The notes beneath the pieces are model-generated. The model saw only the letters and a list, made by a program, of their open reading frames with translations. It was not told the origin of the DNA and ran no database searches. A stretch of 64,000 nucleotides of DNA from an uncultured Kushneria sp. (lineage in GTDB: Bacteria > Pseudomonadota > Gammaproteobacteria > Pseudomonadales > Halomonadaceae), in the NCBI RefSeq assembly GCF_947497025.1, contig NZ_CANMFC010000006.1, positions 186,001-250,000 on the forward strand. The letters are read 5' to 3'. Below are positions 26,977-37,239 of this stretch, one piece after another (position 1 is the first letter of the stretch; each line of letters begins with the position of its first letter). Made by a program: the position numbers and the translations under genes.

Positions 26977-27189
26977 GTAAACCACTCCTGATGCGTACGC
27001 GCCCTGCTGGCCGGGCAGCCTCGGGGCAACCATCGCAACCGCTGGCACGCACCATGACAATGCCCGACAAGCTTTGACGGACCTTAAGGTGTATCGCAAA
27101 GGGAGGGTTTTACTTCATTTGCAGGCGAAGCGTCGAGTCTTCGTGGCCATACGCCCCATCGGATCGACGTTCGGCAGCGGTTGAAACGA

Positions 27190-27214
27190 CAGCACCGCCA
27201 GGCAGGCGGTGCTG
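27190..27214 (-). terminator. Probable terminator of ubiK
   Basis: A perfect 10-bp stem (CAGCACCGCC/GGCGGTGCTG) with a 5-base loop lies 26 bp after the ubiK stop. On the minus strand it is followed by TCGTTTC, only a weak T-run. Confidence 0.55.
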
Positions 27215-27239
27215 AAAGGACGGGGATGACCGAACAGAT

Positions 27240-27761
27240 TCAGTCTGCAGTGCCCTGCCCGCTTTGATCATCAGAGCCGGAAGCGCGCTTGCCGCTGCCC
27301 CGGGTGGTCTTGCCGGCAGATTTGGAGGCTGTAGAGCCGGTTTTGCCGGCAGCGGCCGAGGCGCTGTCCTGCGATACGTCGCTGCCGGTGCCAACCGACG
27401 CGGCGGGGGCATCATGTTCACCGGCGAGGCGTTCGGCCTCGGCCGTCGTGCTGGCACCACCGGGGGCGGCGGCACTCATCTCGGAAGGCGTGACGTCGGC
27501 AGCCGGTTTGCCGTCACGCTCATCAAGGGCGGCTTCCAGACGGGTCACCTGCTTTTCCAGCGCTTCCACGCGTGAACGAGTGCGCTGGAGCACCTCCATC
27601 ATGACATCGAAATCCTCGCGCGAAACCAGCTCCATGCGGTCAAAGGCGCTGCGCATGGCGCTTTGTACCGTGCGCTGGATTTCCTCGGGCCCGCGAGAGA
27701 CGTCCTGCAGACGCTCGCCGACCTGCTGCGCCAGTCGTCCAAAAATATCGTGCTTTGCCAT
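27240..27761 (-). CDS. ubiK: Ubiquinone biosynthesis accessory factor UbiK with long C-terminal tail
   Basis: This 173-residue protein has the UbiK/BMFP domain in its first 80 residues: an amphipathic N-terminus (FGRLAQQVGERL), EIQRTVQSAMRSAFDRMELVSREDFDVMMEVL, then the coiled coil SRVEALEKQVTRLEAAL. UbiK helps assemble the soluble ubiquinone-synthesis complex with UbiJ and binds lipids. The usual length is about 80-100 residues. Here about 85 extra residues form a low-complexity Ala/Ser/Gly/Lys-rich tail. The ATG at 27761 has GAGGAAGG upstream; the frame is open to 27908 but without a good start. Confidence 0.85.
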   Translation of the reverse strand: MAKHDIFGRLAQQVGERLQDVSRGPEEIQRTVQSAMRSAFDRMELVSREDFDVMMEVLQRTRSRVEALEKQVTRLEAALDERDGKPAADVTPSEMSAAAPGGASTTAEAERLAGEHDAPAASVGTGSDVSQDSASAAAGKTGSTASKSAGKTTRGSGKRASGSDDQSGQGTAD

Positions 27762-27935
27762 GTCTGCCCTTCCTCTGATTGTCTGCGTTCTCTTAAAGAG
27801 AGGGTCGGCCGCATCGTATCCGGGGATGCCTGCCGACAGTACCTGCCTACAGGATACGCAACATGACGCCGGAACGCCTAAAAACCGCAACGCACCAAAA
27901 GCGCGCATTGCCGAGCATTCACCACGCCATTTTAG

Positions 27936-27971
27936 TGCACCCAGGGGCCGTTCATGCGCAATTGTGGTGCT
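27936..27971 (+). promoter_or_regulatory. NtrC-like binding sites ahead of the amtB operon
   Basis: The sequence TGCGCAATTGTGGTGCT at 27955-27971 fits the NtrC dyad (TGCACC-N5-GGTGCA) with intact right half and one- or two-base changes in the left. A further half-site TGCACC is at 27936-27941. The dyad centre is about 100 bp before the start predicted for the sigma-54 promoter, the usual NtrC enhancer position. Confidence 0.6.
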
Positions 27972-28036
27972 TACATGATTTTACCGAAACGCTGGATTTT
28001 CAATAAATATCTATTTTTAAAGCACTCCCATCACAA

Positions 28037-28052
28037 TGGCACATTGCGTGCT
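28037..28052 (+). promoter_or_regulatory. Sigma-54 promoter of the mini-PII/amtB operon
   Basis: TGGCACATTGCGTGCT has the invariant GG-N10-GC spacing of a sigma-54 (RpoN) promoter, with a perfect TGGCAC -24 element and GTGCT as -12 element. It lies 45 bp upstream of the mini-PII start codon and just downstream of NtrC-like sites, so the operon should be switched on by nitrogen limitation. Confidence 0.75.
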
Positions 28053-28097
28053 ATGTAATGGCAGGGCGTCGGTCAGCCTGATCAAGGAAGACAACAC

Positions 28098-28292
28098 ATG
28101 ACACTCATCACGACCATGATCCAGTCCTTCGTGCCTTGTGACGTGCGTATCACTCTGAGCGATCACAGCGCTCGGGGAAACGGCCACCGAATCATGGATG
28201 AGAAGCCTTTCGTAACATCAACCGATGTCATCTGCATTCGTACCGGCGAACGTGGCACTGACGCCGTCCAGACTCCGGCTGCAAGGATATAA
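28098..28292 (+). pseudogene. Internally deleted PII (GlnK) gene or mini-PII leader ORF ahead of amtB
   Basis: This intact 64-codon ORF starts at an ATG with AAGGAAG upstream. Residues 1-22 (MTLITTMIQSFVPCDVRITL and on) align with the PII N-terminus seen in the intact gene at 29764 ([20 protein letters not shown]). The second half, from NGHRIMDEKPFV to VICIRTGERGTDAV, aligns with PII residues from about 84 to the C-terminus. About 60 residues in between are missing, including the whole T-loop with Tyr51. It could not regulate AmtB or be uridylylated like a normal PII. The frame is still open and carries the amtB ribosome site in its last codons, so it may persist as a coupled leader. Whether the peptide has any function is unknown. 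Confidence 0.75.
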
Positions 28293-28296
28293 TCAC

Positions 28297-29544
28297 ATGA
28301 ACGAACTTGTAGAAGTGCAGTACGCACTTGATACCTTCTATTTTTTGATCTGCGGTGCGCTGGTGCTATGGATGGCCGCCGGCTTCTCGATGCTGGAGGC
28401 CGGCCTCGTGCGGGCCAAGAACACCGCCGAGATCCTGACCAAGAACATGGCGCTGTTTGCCATTGCCTGCACCATGTACATGCTGGTCGGCTATCACATT
28501 GTCTATCTGGGCAATGGCGGCAGCTTCCTGCCCGACTTCGGCTTTCTGATCGGCGCTGAGCACAGCGTGAATGACGTGCTTTCAAGTGGTGGCGACACCT
28601 ATTACGCCGCCCGCTCGGATTTCTTCTTTCAGGTCGTGTTCGTGGCCACGGCCATGTCAATCGTTTCCGGCGCCGTGGCCGAGCGCATGAAGCTCTGGTC
28701 CTTTCTGTTGTTCGCGGTATTCATGACCGGTCTGATCTATCCGGTTCAGGCCTACTGGTCCTGGGGCGGCGGGTTCCTCAACGAAGCAGGCTTCAGTGAT
28801 TATGCCGGTTCCGGCATCGTGCACCTGTGCGGCGCGGCCGCGGCACTGGCCGGCGTGCTGGTACTGGGCCCGCGTCAGGGCAAGTACGGCAAGAATGGCG
28901 CCATCAATGCCATCCCCGGTGCCAACATGCCAATGGCCACGCTGGGCACCTTTATCCTGTGGCTGGGCTGGCTGGGCTTTAACGGCGGCTCGGAGCTCAA
29001 GCTCTCCGATATCGGCAGTGCCAACGCCGTGGCTCAGGTCTTTGCCAACACCAATGCCGCTGCCTGCGGTGGCGTGATCGCCGCCCTGATTCTGGCCCGA
29101 CTGTGGTTTCGCAAGGCCGATCTCACCATGGGGCTTAACGGCGCGCTGGCAGGTCTTGTGGCCATTACGGCCGGTCCTTCTGCCCCCGGCATCCTGGCCG
29201 CGACCCTGATTGGTGCCGTCGGCGGTCTGCTGGTCGTGTTTGCCATCGTGGCGCTGGACAAGCTGCGCATCGATGATCCGGTCGGCGCCATTTCAGTACA
29301 CGGTGTCGTCGGCATCTGGGGCCTTCTGGCCGTACCGCTCACCGACAACGAGGCCGGTTTTGGCGCCCAGCTTCTGGGCATGGCATCCATCTTCATCTGG
29401 ACCTTCGGAGCAAGCCTTGTCGTTTGGCTGGTGATCAAGGCCGTCATGGGGGTACGCGTCAGCGCAGAAGAGGAGTATGAAGGCGTGGATGTCGCTGAAT
29501 GCGGACTGGAAGCCTATCCTGAATTCACTGGCGGCAAGCGCTAG
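28297..29544 (+). CDS. amtB: Ammonium transporter AmtB
   Basis: This inner-membrane ammonium channel of about 415 residues has 11 expected spans. Family features are the N-terminal AAGFSMLEAGLVRAKN, the first pore histidine in SGIVHLCG, and the second in ISVHGVVGIWG. The ATG at 28297 is preceded by AAGGA, which overlaps the end of the mini-PII ORF, so translation is probably coupled; the frame upstream is open to 28225. In most Proteobacteria an intact glnK precedes amtB. Here the intact PII gene follows it, after a terminator. Induction under nitrogen limitation is predicted from the upstream sigma-54/NtrC sites. Confidence 0.95.
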   Translation: MNELVEVQYALDTFYFLICGALVLWMAAGFSMLEAGLVRAKNTAEILTKNMALFAIACTMYMLVGYHIVYLGNGGSFLPDFGFLIGAEHSVNDVLSSGGDTYYAARSDFFFQVVFVATAMSIVSGAVAERMKLWSFLLFAVFMTGLIYPVQAYWSWGGGFLNEAGFSDYAGSGIVHLCGAAAALAGVLVLGPRQGKYGKNGAINAIPGANMPMATLGTFILWLGWLGFNGGSELKLSDIGSANAVAQVFANTNAAACGGVIAALILARLWFRKADLTMGLNGALAGLVAITAGPSAPGILAATLIGAVGGLLVVFAIVALDKLRIDDPVGAISVHGVVGIWGLLAVPLTDNEAGFGAQLLGMASIFIWTFGASLVVWLVIKAVMGVRVSAEEEYEGVDVAECGLEAYPEFTGGKR

Positions 29545-29573
29545 GCGTTCGCCTGTCCGATCCGCACTGTTTC

Positions 29574-29598
29574 GGGCACCCGGCCAGGGTGCCCTTTT
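29574..29598 (+). terminator. Intrinsic terminator after amtB
   Basis: A perfect 8-bp stem (GGGCACCC/GGGTGCCC) with a 5-base loop is followed directly by TTTT, 30 bp after the amtB stop. It separates amtB from the downstream PII gene, which therefore probably has its own promoter. Confidence 0.85.
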
Positions 29599-29709
29599 CA
29601 TGCACCAGACCATGATGTATTACCACAGCATTCATGCCGGCATGACACAGCGCCTGAAATTCAATGGCAATCATGTTTTTTCAACCGGTAAGCGGCACTG
29701 TATGCTTGA

Positions 29710-30102
<393 letters not shown>

Positions 30103-30130
30103 ACCAGCGGTTCGCACCGCTACGGACACA

Positions 30131-30156
30131 AAAAACCCGCCGATTGGCGGGTTTTT
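30131..30156. terminator. Bidirectional terminator between the PII gene and azoR
   Basis: A perfect 11-bp stem (AAAAACCCGCC/GGCGGGTTTTT) with a GATT loop lies between the converging PII and azoR genes. It has a T-run on both strands and can serve both. Confidence 0.9.
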
Positions 30157-30174
30157 CTGTTGCAGTGTCGCTTT

Positions 30175-30777
30175 CTACAGCGACAGCGCGTCAATCTCGG
30201 CACGGGCAGAAGACTGGGCGGTGCTGACCGCCTCTTCGCCCATCCCCAGACCCTCGGCATAGACGAACTCGATATCGGTCATGCCCAGAAAGCCCAAGAA
30301 GGTACGCAGATAGGGCGTGACCAGGTCGTGATCGGTATCGCGATGCAGACCGCCACGCGTGGTCAACACAACAACACGCTTGCCGGTAATGAAGCCTTCG
30401 GGGCCCTGTTCGGTATAGCGAAAAGTGACGCCGGCACGTGCCACGAAATCACACCAGGTCTTGAGCTGGGTCGAGATGTTGAAGTTATACATCGGCGCCG
30501 TGACCACGATGGTGTCGTGGCTTTTCAGTTCTTCGACCAGCGTGTCCGACAGGGCCAGGGCTTCCTGCTGAGCCGGCGTCGGTTCGGCCACGCTGCCGCG
30601 CAGGGCCGCCATCAGCTCGGCATCGAGTACTTCAACCGGCGTGTCGGCCAGGTCACGAACGGTGACGCTGCCGGCACCGTGGCGGCTTTCAAAACGATCG
30701 CCCAGATAGTCCGCCAGCTGGCTGGACTGGGAATGTTCACCAAGAATGCTGGATTTGAGAATCAGTGCTTTCGACAT
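30175..30777 (-). CDS. azoR: FMN-dependent NADH-azoreductase
   Basis: This 200-residue flavodoxin-fold quinone/azo reductase has the FMN-binding [16 protein letters not shown] near the N-terminus, [28 protein letters not shown] in the middle and TRGGLH, and the [22 protein letters not shown] block at the end, as in E. coli AzoR. It reduces quinones and azo compounds with NADH in the cytoplasm. Single gene, ending at the shared terminator. Confidence 0.92.
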   Translation of the reverse strand: MSKALILKSSILGEHSQSSQLADYLGDRFESRHGAGSVTVRDLADTPVEVLDAELMAALRGSVAEPTPAQQEALALSDTLVEELKSHDTIVVTAPMYNFNISTQLKTWCDFVARAGVTFRYTEQGPEGFITGKRVVVLTTRGGLHRDTDHDLVTPYLRTFLGFLGMTDIEFVYAEGLGMGEEAVSTAQSSARAEIDALSL

Positions 30778-30923
30778 GCCTTTATCCTTGAAGATGATGC
30801 AGGATGATGGAATAACGCCACTTTACACGCCCATTTAATTGAAGGTGAAGCGCAATAATTGCCGCTTTCCATTCGTTTTTATCGAATTCACCGAAAGACT
30901 CGTCCTGCCGGTTTTCAGAACAC

Positions 30924-30952
30924 AAAAAAGCGCCGGACGTGAGCCCGGCGCC
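30924..30952 (-). terminator. Terminator of the fpr gene
   Basis: A 7-bp GC stem (GCGCCGG/CCGGCGC) with an 8-base loop lies about 60 bp after the fpr stop. It ends on the minus strand in six T, a good intrinsic terminator. Confidence 0.8.
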
Positions 30953-31011
30953 TTCTGGTGTCATGAACCGACACGACTTATCAATCCCGGTACGCTTTCT
31001 CGATCTCGGCC

Positions 31012-31791
31012 CTACTTCTCGACAAAAGCGCGTTCGATCACATAGTCGCCCGGCTCGCCCATGCGCGGCGAGATGGTAAAGCCCAGCTCGTTGAGCACCT
31101 GACTGCTCTCCTCAAGCATGGCCGGGCTGCCACAGATCATGGCGCGGTCATGTTCGGGGGTCATCTGCGGCAGACCGATATCGGCGGCCAGCCTGCCGGA
31201 GCGGATGTGATCGGTCAGACGCCCCATGGTATGGAAATCCTCACGCGTCACGGTCGGGTAGTAGATCAGTTTCTCGCTGATCTCTTCGCCGAGCAGCTCG
31301 TGGTTGGGCAGGTCCCGGGTAATAAACTCCTGATAGGCCAGTTCACTGACAGTGCGCACGCCGTGAATCAAAATGACCTTGTCAAAGCGCTCGTAGGCTT
31401 CCGGGTCCTGAATCAGACTCAAAAACGGCGCAAGGCCCGTGCCGGTGGAGAGCATGTAGAGGTGGCGCCCTTCCTTCAGGTCATCCAGCACCAGTGTGCC
31501 GGTTGGCTTGCGGCTGACCAGCAGCGAGTCGCCAACCTTGAGATGCTGAAGCCTTGAGGTCAGCGGGCCGTCCTGCACCTTGATCGAGAAAAACTCCAGA
31601 TGCTCTTCCCAGTTGGGGCTGGCGATCGAGTAGGCACGCGTCAGCGGCTTGCCATCGACCTCGAGCCCGATCATCACGAACTGGCCGTTTTTAAAGCGCA
31701 GGCTGTCCTCGCGAGTGGTGCGAAAGCTGAACAGCGAATCGTTCCAGTGATGAACGCTCAGAACTTCGGTGGTAGCAAACTTGCTGGACAC
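31012..31791 (-). CDS. fpr: Ferredoxin/flavodoxin-NADP reductase
   Basis: This 259-residue FAD enzyme exchanges electrons between NADPH and ferredoxin or flavodoxin. The FAD site is TRAYSIASPNWEEHLEF, the NADP-site loop is LSTGTGLAPFLSLI, and the C-terminus ends GDYVIERAFVEK, as in the subclass with aromatic-poor tails. In Proteobacteria it commonly serves oxidative-stress responses and Fe-S repair. It has its own terminator, so it is monocistronic. Confidence 0.93.
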   Translation of the reverse strand: MSSKFATTEVLSVHHWNDSLFSFRTTREDSLRFKNGQFVMIGLEVDGKPLTRAYSIASPNWEEHLEFFSIKVQDGPLTSRLQHLKVGDSLLVSRKPTGTLVLDDLKEGRHLYMLSTGTGLAPFLSLIQDPEAYERFDKVILIHGVRTVSELAYQEFITRDLPNHELLGEEISEKLIYYPTVTREDFHTMGRLTDHIRSGRLAADIGLPQMTPEHDRAMICGSPAMLEESSQVLNELGFTISPRMGEPGDYVIERAFVEK

Positions 31792-31914
31792 GGTGGAGAC
31801 TCCCTGACAATGGGTCGCATTTGCAATGGGTAAGTGGGCCTATTCTAGACATTGCGCCCGCAGGCGTCACTGCACGCACGCGCCTTCCTCAAGGCCAATG
31901 CCTCGCCCTCAACC

Positions 31915-31940
31915 AAAAAGGCCGCACCGAAGTGTGGCCT
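31915..31940 (-). terminator. Terminator of the first chemoreceptor gene
   Basis: An 8-bp stem with one G-T pair (GGCCGCAC/GTGTGGCC) and a CGAA loop lies 24 bp past the stop and ends in five T on the minus strand. Confidence 0.8.
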
Positions 31941-31963
31941 CTTGACCAAATGACACTCGAGAC

Positions 31964-34012
31964 TTAATGACTCAGCCGGAACGCCCCCACCGTGGCGGCC
32001 AGTCGCTGCGCCTGGTGACTGAGCGATTCAGCGGCGGCTGCCGACTGTTCCACCAGCGCGGCGTTTTGCTGGGTCATGTCATCCAGCTGGGTAATCGCCT
32101 GATTGACCTGGCCGATGCCGGTAGACTGCTCGTTGGTGGCGCGGCTGAGCTCCTCGATGACCGTGCTGACCCGTCCGACCCGTTCCACGATCTCGCCCAT
32201 CGCCTGACTGGCGACGCTGACAAGCTCCGCACCGCTGGTCGTTTCGCGACTTGAGGTGGTGATAAGCGCTTTGATATCGGTGGCGGCCTGGGCACTGCGG
32301 TTGGCCAGGTTTCTGACCTCCTGTGCCACCACCGCGAAACCGCGCCCCTGCTCGCCGGCACGTGCCGCCTCGACCGAGGCATTCAACGCCAGCAGGTTGG
32401 TCTGGAAGGCAATGCCGTCGATGACATCCACGATCGATTCGATCTTTCCGGACGTCTCGCGAATACGCGACATGGTGGCCACCACGCCCTGCATCTGCTC
32501 ACCGCCACCGCGGGCCATGGTCGCCGCCTCATGGGCCAGACCGTTGGCCTCTTTCGTGGAGGAGGCCGAATGTTCCACGGTACTGGTCAGCTGCTCCATG
32601 GCGGCGGCCGATTCTTCCAGATTGGCCGCCGTATTCTCGGTGCGCCGGGAGAGATCATGGCTGCCCGAGGAGATTTCAGCCGCCGCGAGCTGTACCGAAT
32701 GGCTCGAGTCGCGGATGTCGATCAACACCGTTTCCATGCGATCAACAAAGCTGTTGAAGGCTTCGGCCAATTGCGCCGGCTCGTCGCGCCCCATGACCGG
32801 CAGTCGCTGGGTCAGGTCACCATCACCGTTGGCAATCTGGCGCATGCGCTCGGCCAGGGTTTTAAGCGGGCGGGCAATGCGGCGACCGACCATCCAGATC
32901 GCGGCCAGTCCCAGTGCGCTGATCAAAATGCCCACCAGCGTCATGGCCATCAATGCCTCCCGCTGCTGATCAGCAATCTCTGCCTGCAGGGCAGTGAAAT
33001 CAGCATAGACGGCGCTTTTGGGCACGCGCAGCAGCAGCTGCCAACGGGTCTGATCACCGATGGTGACGGGCAATTGCAAACTCAGGTCATCCCCGCTGGT
33101 GGTCATGACGGCGCTATCCACCCCGTCGATCAATTGGCGGGCCGTGGTGTCATCGAACATCTGACCCGCCGGCTTGCCGGGGCTTTGCGCGTCACCTGAA
33201 TAGCCCACGATAGTGCCGTTGGTCGAGACCAGCGCGATGCTGCCCGCGCCGTTATAGAGGCCTTGATTGGCCTCAACGAGCATGCCCTGAATGAAGGCCA
33301 GTGACAGATCCACCCCGGCACTGCCGCGGAAGGTGCCATTGACCAGGATGGGCGCATTGAATGAGGTCACCAGAATGGTGTTGCCGTTGTAGTCATAGGG
33401 GGCCGGGTCGATCACGCAGGCACGCTTCGTTTCACGCGTACACAGGTAGTATTCGCCCTCACGGACGCCGTTGGCCTGGGCCTTCGTGCTCTCCATGGTG
33501 TCTCCAAGCCCCAGCACCTCAACGCTGCCGGTCTCTGTGCGATACCACCAGGGCATGAAGCGGCCATTCTCGCCGTAGCCCAGCGCAGTCTGGCCCTGAT
33601 GATCGGCGTCGTTATCGAAGGCGTTGGGCTCCCAGCCGATGAAGGCATCAAGCAGTTCGGGATTGTCGATCACGCGCTGGCGCACGATGCGAGACATGTC
33701 ACGGCGATCAATGGAGAGCCCCGCCACGCCGTCACTGCCCTGGGCCATCATGGCGTTGGTCTGCGCCAGTTCTTCGGCGGTCTGCAACGCCTGTTCAAGG
33801 CGGACGCTGATCTCGCTGGCCTGCGCTCGGCCCATCGCCTGCAGGCGCGCTTCAATCGACTCGTTGAGCTGCGCTTCGGTGCGACTGGCCGTCTGCTGCT
33901 GGGCTCGGGTCATGGCGACCAGCGAATACAGCACCAGCACGACAACCACCGCCAGCAGACAGGCGCCTGCCGTAATGGTCACAAAGGTACGAATGGACTT
34001 GAAATGCATCAT
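31964..34012 (-). CDS. Methyl-accepting chemotaxis protein with large periplasmic dCache domain
   Basis: This 682-residue transmembrane chemoreceptor has a TM helix at about 10-34, a periplasmic domain of about 320 residues, a second TM near 360-380, HAMP (RRIARPLKTLAERMRQIANGDG) and a signalling domain. The last is identified by the hairpin tip around [20 protein letters not shown]. The ligand domain looks like double Cache; it contains FIGWEPNAFD and NGRFMPWWYRTETG rather than the amino-acid motif, so the ligand is unknown. There is no NWETF-type CheR pentapeptide at the C-terminus. A second receptor gene lies upstream on the same strand, with its own terminator between. Confidence 0.9.
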   Translation of the reverse strand: MMHFKSIRTFVTITAGACLLAVVVVLVLYSLVAMTRAQQQTASRTEAQLNESIEARLQAMGRAQASEISVRLEQALQTAEELAQTNAMMAQGSDGVAGLSIDRRDMSRIVRQRVIDNPELLDAFIGWEPNAFDNDADHQGQTALGYGENGRFMPWWYRTETGSVEVLGLGDTMESTKAQANGVREGEYYLCTRETKRACVIDPAPYDYNGNTILVTSFNAPILVNGTFRGSAGVDLSLAFIQGMLVEANQGLYNGAGSIALVSTNGTIVGYSGDAQSPGKPAGQMFDDTTARQLIDGVDSAVMTTSGDDLSLQLPVTIGDQTRWQLLLRVPKSAVYADFTALQAEIADQQREALMAMTLVGILISALGLAAIWMVGRRIARPLKTLAERMRQIANGDGDLTQRLPVMGRDEPAQLAEAFNSFVDRMETVLIDIRDSSHSVQLAAAEISSGSHDLSRRTENTAANLEESAAAMEQLTSTVEHSASSTKEANGLAHEAATMARGGGEQMQGVVATMSRIRETSGKIESIVDVIDGIAFQTNLLALNASVEAARAGEQGRGFAVVAQEVRNLANRSAQAATDIKALITTSSRETTSGAELVSVASQAMGEIVERVGRVSTVIEELSRATNEQSTGIGQVNQAITQLDDMTQQNAALVEQSAAAAESLSHQAQRLAATVGAFRLSH

Positions 34013-34151
34013 GAGGCGTTACCATGGGTTGCAAACGCGGGCCGGCGCCACGCAGGAAGTTAAGGGCAATAACGGCGACGCCAGCGCTGGACTTGATCAA
34101 CAGACGCACTAATCAAAAGACGCACTGATCAACAGACGTACTTCAACGGAC

Positions 34152-34176
34152 AAAAAACGGCCCCGCAGGGCCGTTT
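34152..34176 (-). terminator. Terminator of the second chemoreceptor gene
   Basis: A perfect 9-bp stem (AAACGGCCC/GGGCCGTTT) with a CGCA loop lies about 13 bp past the stop and ends in a T-run on the minus strand. Confidence 0.85.
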
Positions 34177-34188
34177 CATGTGAGGGCC

Positions 34189-36009
34189 TCAGGCGGGCGT
34201 ACGCTCGCTGAGTCGGAACACGCCGATGATCTGCGACAGACGCTGCGCTTCCTGGGAGAGCGAATCCGAGGCGGCCGCGGACTCTTCTACCAGGGCCGCG
34301 TTCTCCTGGGTCATCTGATCCAGCTGGGTCACCGCCTGATTGACCTGGGAGATCCCGGTATTCTGTTCATTGGCAGCGGTAGTGACCTCGCTGATCAGGC
34401 CGTTGACCCGCTTGATCTGGCTGACGATATCCTCCATGCGTTCGCCGGCCCTTTGCACCAGCGCCTGGCCGTTGACGGTTTTGGTCACCGAGGCATCAAT
34501 GAGCTGCTTGATGTCACGGGCCGCCTGGGTGCTGCGGTTGGCCAGGGTTCGGACCTCGGCGGCCACGACCGCAAACCCTCGACCCTGCTCGCCGGCACGC
34601 GCCGCTTCTACAGAGGCGTTGAGCGCCAGCAGGTTGGTCTGGAAGGCAATCGAATCAATCACCCCAATGATATTGGCAATCTCGCTGGATGAGGCGCTGA
34701 TATCGCTCATGGTGCCGACCACCTCGGTCATCACCTGCCCGCCCTCTTCGGCCGCCTTTGTGGCCTGTGCGGTCAGCTGGGCGGCGTGGCGCGAGGATTC
34801 GGTAGAGTTGGCCACCGTACTGGTCAGCTGCTCCATGGCAGCGGCCGACTGCTCAAGGCTTGCCGCCGTCGTCTCGGTACGTCGTGACAGGTCCATGCTG
34901 CCGGTCGAGATCTCGGAAGACGCCATGCGCACGTTCTCGCTGCTGTCGCGCACATCGCTCATGACATGATCGATGCGCTCAACGAACCGGTTAAACGATG
35001 CTGCAATCTGGTTGACCTCATCATTGCGGGCCGACAGCGGCAGCCGCTGGCTCAAATCGCCCTCGCCTGCGCTGACATCCTGCATCGCATCGCGCACTTC
35101 ATGCATGCGGCGGAAAATCGGCGTCAGCAGTGCCCAGATCACAAGGGCGGCAAGAATACCCACCACGATCAGGGCCACCACCGTGGTCTTGACCAGACTC
35201 ACCATGCCGGCCATGGCCTCGCCACGATCCAGCGCCATGACCAGCGTCCAGTTGGTGCCTTCGATCGGCACCGCCGACAACATCACCTTCTGCCCACGCA
35301 GGGTGACATCACGTAGCGTGTTACTACCGGTCATCTGAGACAGTGCCGCGGGTGTCAGGCTGGCATCCAGCTCGGTGGCCGGCTTCAGGATCAATGACTT
35401 GTCGGCATGCGCAATCATGACGCCTTCATCGTTGACCATGAAAGCATGGCTGCGCGGCGTGGGATCAACGGCGTTGACGGTCTCGATGACGCTGTCCATG
35501 GCCACATCCGAGCTGATCACGCCAACCGTCTGGCCGTCACGTACGATGGGCGAGGCAAAGGAAACCACCAGCTTGCCGGAAGAGGCATCCAGGTAGGGCA
35601 GCGTGGCAATGGTGTGTCCGGCCGCAACGGCCTGCTGATACCAGGGGCGCTGGGTCGGCCTGTAGGTCGGCGGGATCTCCCAGGCCACGTCGCTGGTAAT
35701 ATAGCGATCGTCATTGAAGCCGGCGTAGACCGTGATCATGTCACCGGCATCAGCGGCCAGAATAAACCGCGACAGGGCATCCTCGGTCAGCGCCTGACGA
35801 CCGGTCGCTTCCACCACGCCCTTTTTGGCATGGCTCCATTCACTGATGGCCATGGTATAGCCTTCAGCCACGGCGGCCTGGGAGTGGGTAATGGACTGGG
35901 TGTTGTATTGGCTGGTGACGTAGTAAGTGGCAATGCCGGTCAGCGTCAGTGCCATCAGCACGATCGCCAGACAGAACACCAGGATTCGGGTACGAATGGA
36001 AGTCAGCAC
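34189..36009 (-). CDS. Methyl-accepting chemotaxis protein, predicted amino-acid receptor (dCache_1)
   Basis: This chemoreceptor of about 606 residues has a TM helix right at the N-terminus, a double-Cache periplasmic domain, a second TM, HAMP and the conserved signalling hairpin ([20 protein letters not shown]). The Cache domain contains [12 protein letters not shown] followed by [15 protein letters not shown]. This matches the Y-x4-R-x-WY ... Y-x-D residues known to grip the amino and carboxyl groups of amino acids in dCache_1 receptors. The GTG at 36009 starts close to the membrane helix; an ATG at 36045 is an alternative, and neither has a strong ribosome site. An amino-acid ABC transporter operon follows upstream on the same strand, supporting the ligand guess. 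Confidence 0.88.
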   Translation of the reverse strand: MLTSIRTRILVFCLAIVLMALTLTGIATYYVTSQYNTQSITHSQAAVAEGYTMAISEWSHAKKGVVEATGRQALTEDALSRFILAADAGDMITVYAGFNDDRYITSDVAWEIPPTYRPTQRPWYQQAVAAGHTIATLPYLDASSGKLVVSFASPIVRDGQTVGVISSDVAMDSVIETVNAVDPTPRSHAFMVNDEGVMIAHADKSLILKPATELDASLTPAALSQMTGSNTLRDVTLRGQKVMLSAVPIEGTNWTLVMALDRGEAMAGMVSLVKTTVVALIVVGILAALVIWALLTPIFRRMHEVRDAMQDVSAGEGDLSQRLPLSARNDEVNQIAASFNRFVERIDHVMSDVRDSSENVRMASSEISTGSMDLSRRTETTAASLEQSAAAMEQLTSTVANSTESSRHAAQLTAQATKAAEEGGQVMTEVVGTMSDISASSSEIANIIGVIDSIAFQTNLLALNASVEAARAGEQGRGFAVVAAEVRTLANRSTQAARDIKQLIDASVTKTVNGQALVQRAGERMEDIVSQIKRVNGLISEVTTAANEQNTGISQVNQAVTQLDQMTQENAALVEESAAASDSLSQEAQRLSQIIGVFRLSERTPA

Positions 36010-36398
36010 GGGGGGCGTCTCTTGTCGTTGATGTAGACAGAACATCTGTCAGGTCATAACGGCGCCAGTGGCTTTCGGCTTGAATCCCGCCGGCGACTAC
36101 TACGGGTATCGTATCAATGGCGACCCACACACCCGGGCCAACGAGAAAGCCCTGACACGGTGTTACCGTGACAGGGCCCTGATATGACTGCTTCGGAAAA
36201 AGTCTGGCGCCGCTGTTGCCAGGCGCCGCATGGAAAAGGCCCCTTGTTGCATGATGAATCAGGAAAACGTTCCTGATTAACGACGCCTGGAGGCCGGGGC
36301 TTGAGAAGATTGAAGACGCGCTGGTTAAAGGAATTAAAAAACCGACCGGGCACAGGGCTCGACCGGTCAGACAAGCGACAATCCCATGACAGTCGGAG
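36010..36398. other. Intergenic region with two hairpins between chemoreceptor and ABC transporter
   Basis: No gene is seen in these 389 bases. An interrupted inverted repeat at 36150-36176 (CCCTG-A-CACGGT, loop GTT, ACCGTG-A-CAGGG) could be the terminator of the ABC operon. A perfect 9-bp palindromic arm pair with a 4-base loop at 36257-36278 (AATCAGGAA-AACG-TTCCTGATT) has no T-run and could be an operator or a processing hairpin. Confidence 0.55.
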
Positions 36399-37175
<777 letters not shown>

Positions 37176-37239
37176 GATGAACACTCCGGTACACGGCGCT
37201 CATGGGCCGTGCTGATAGTCATTGTTGTTGGTACGGATA

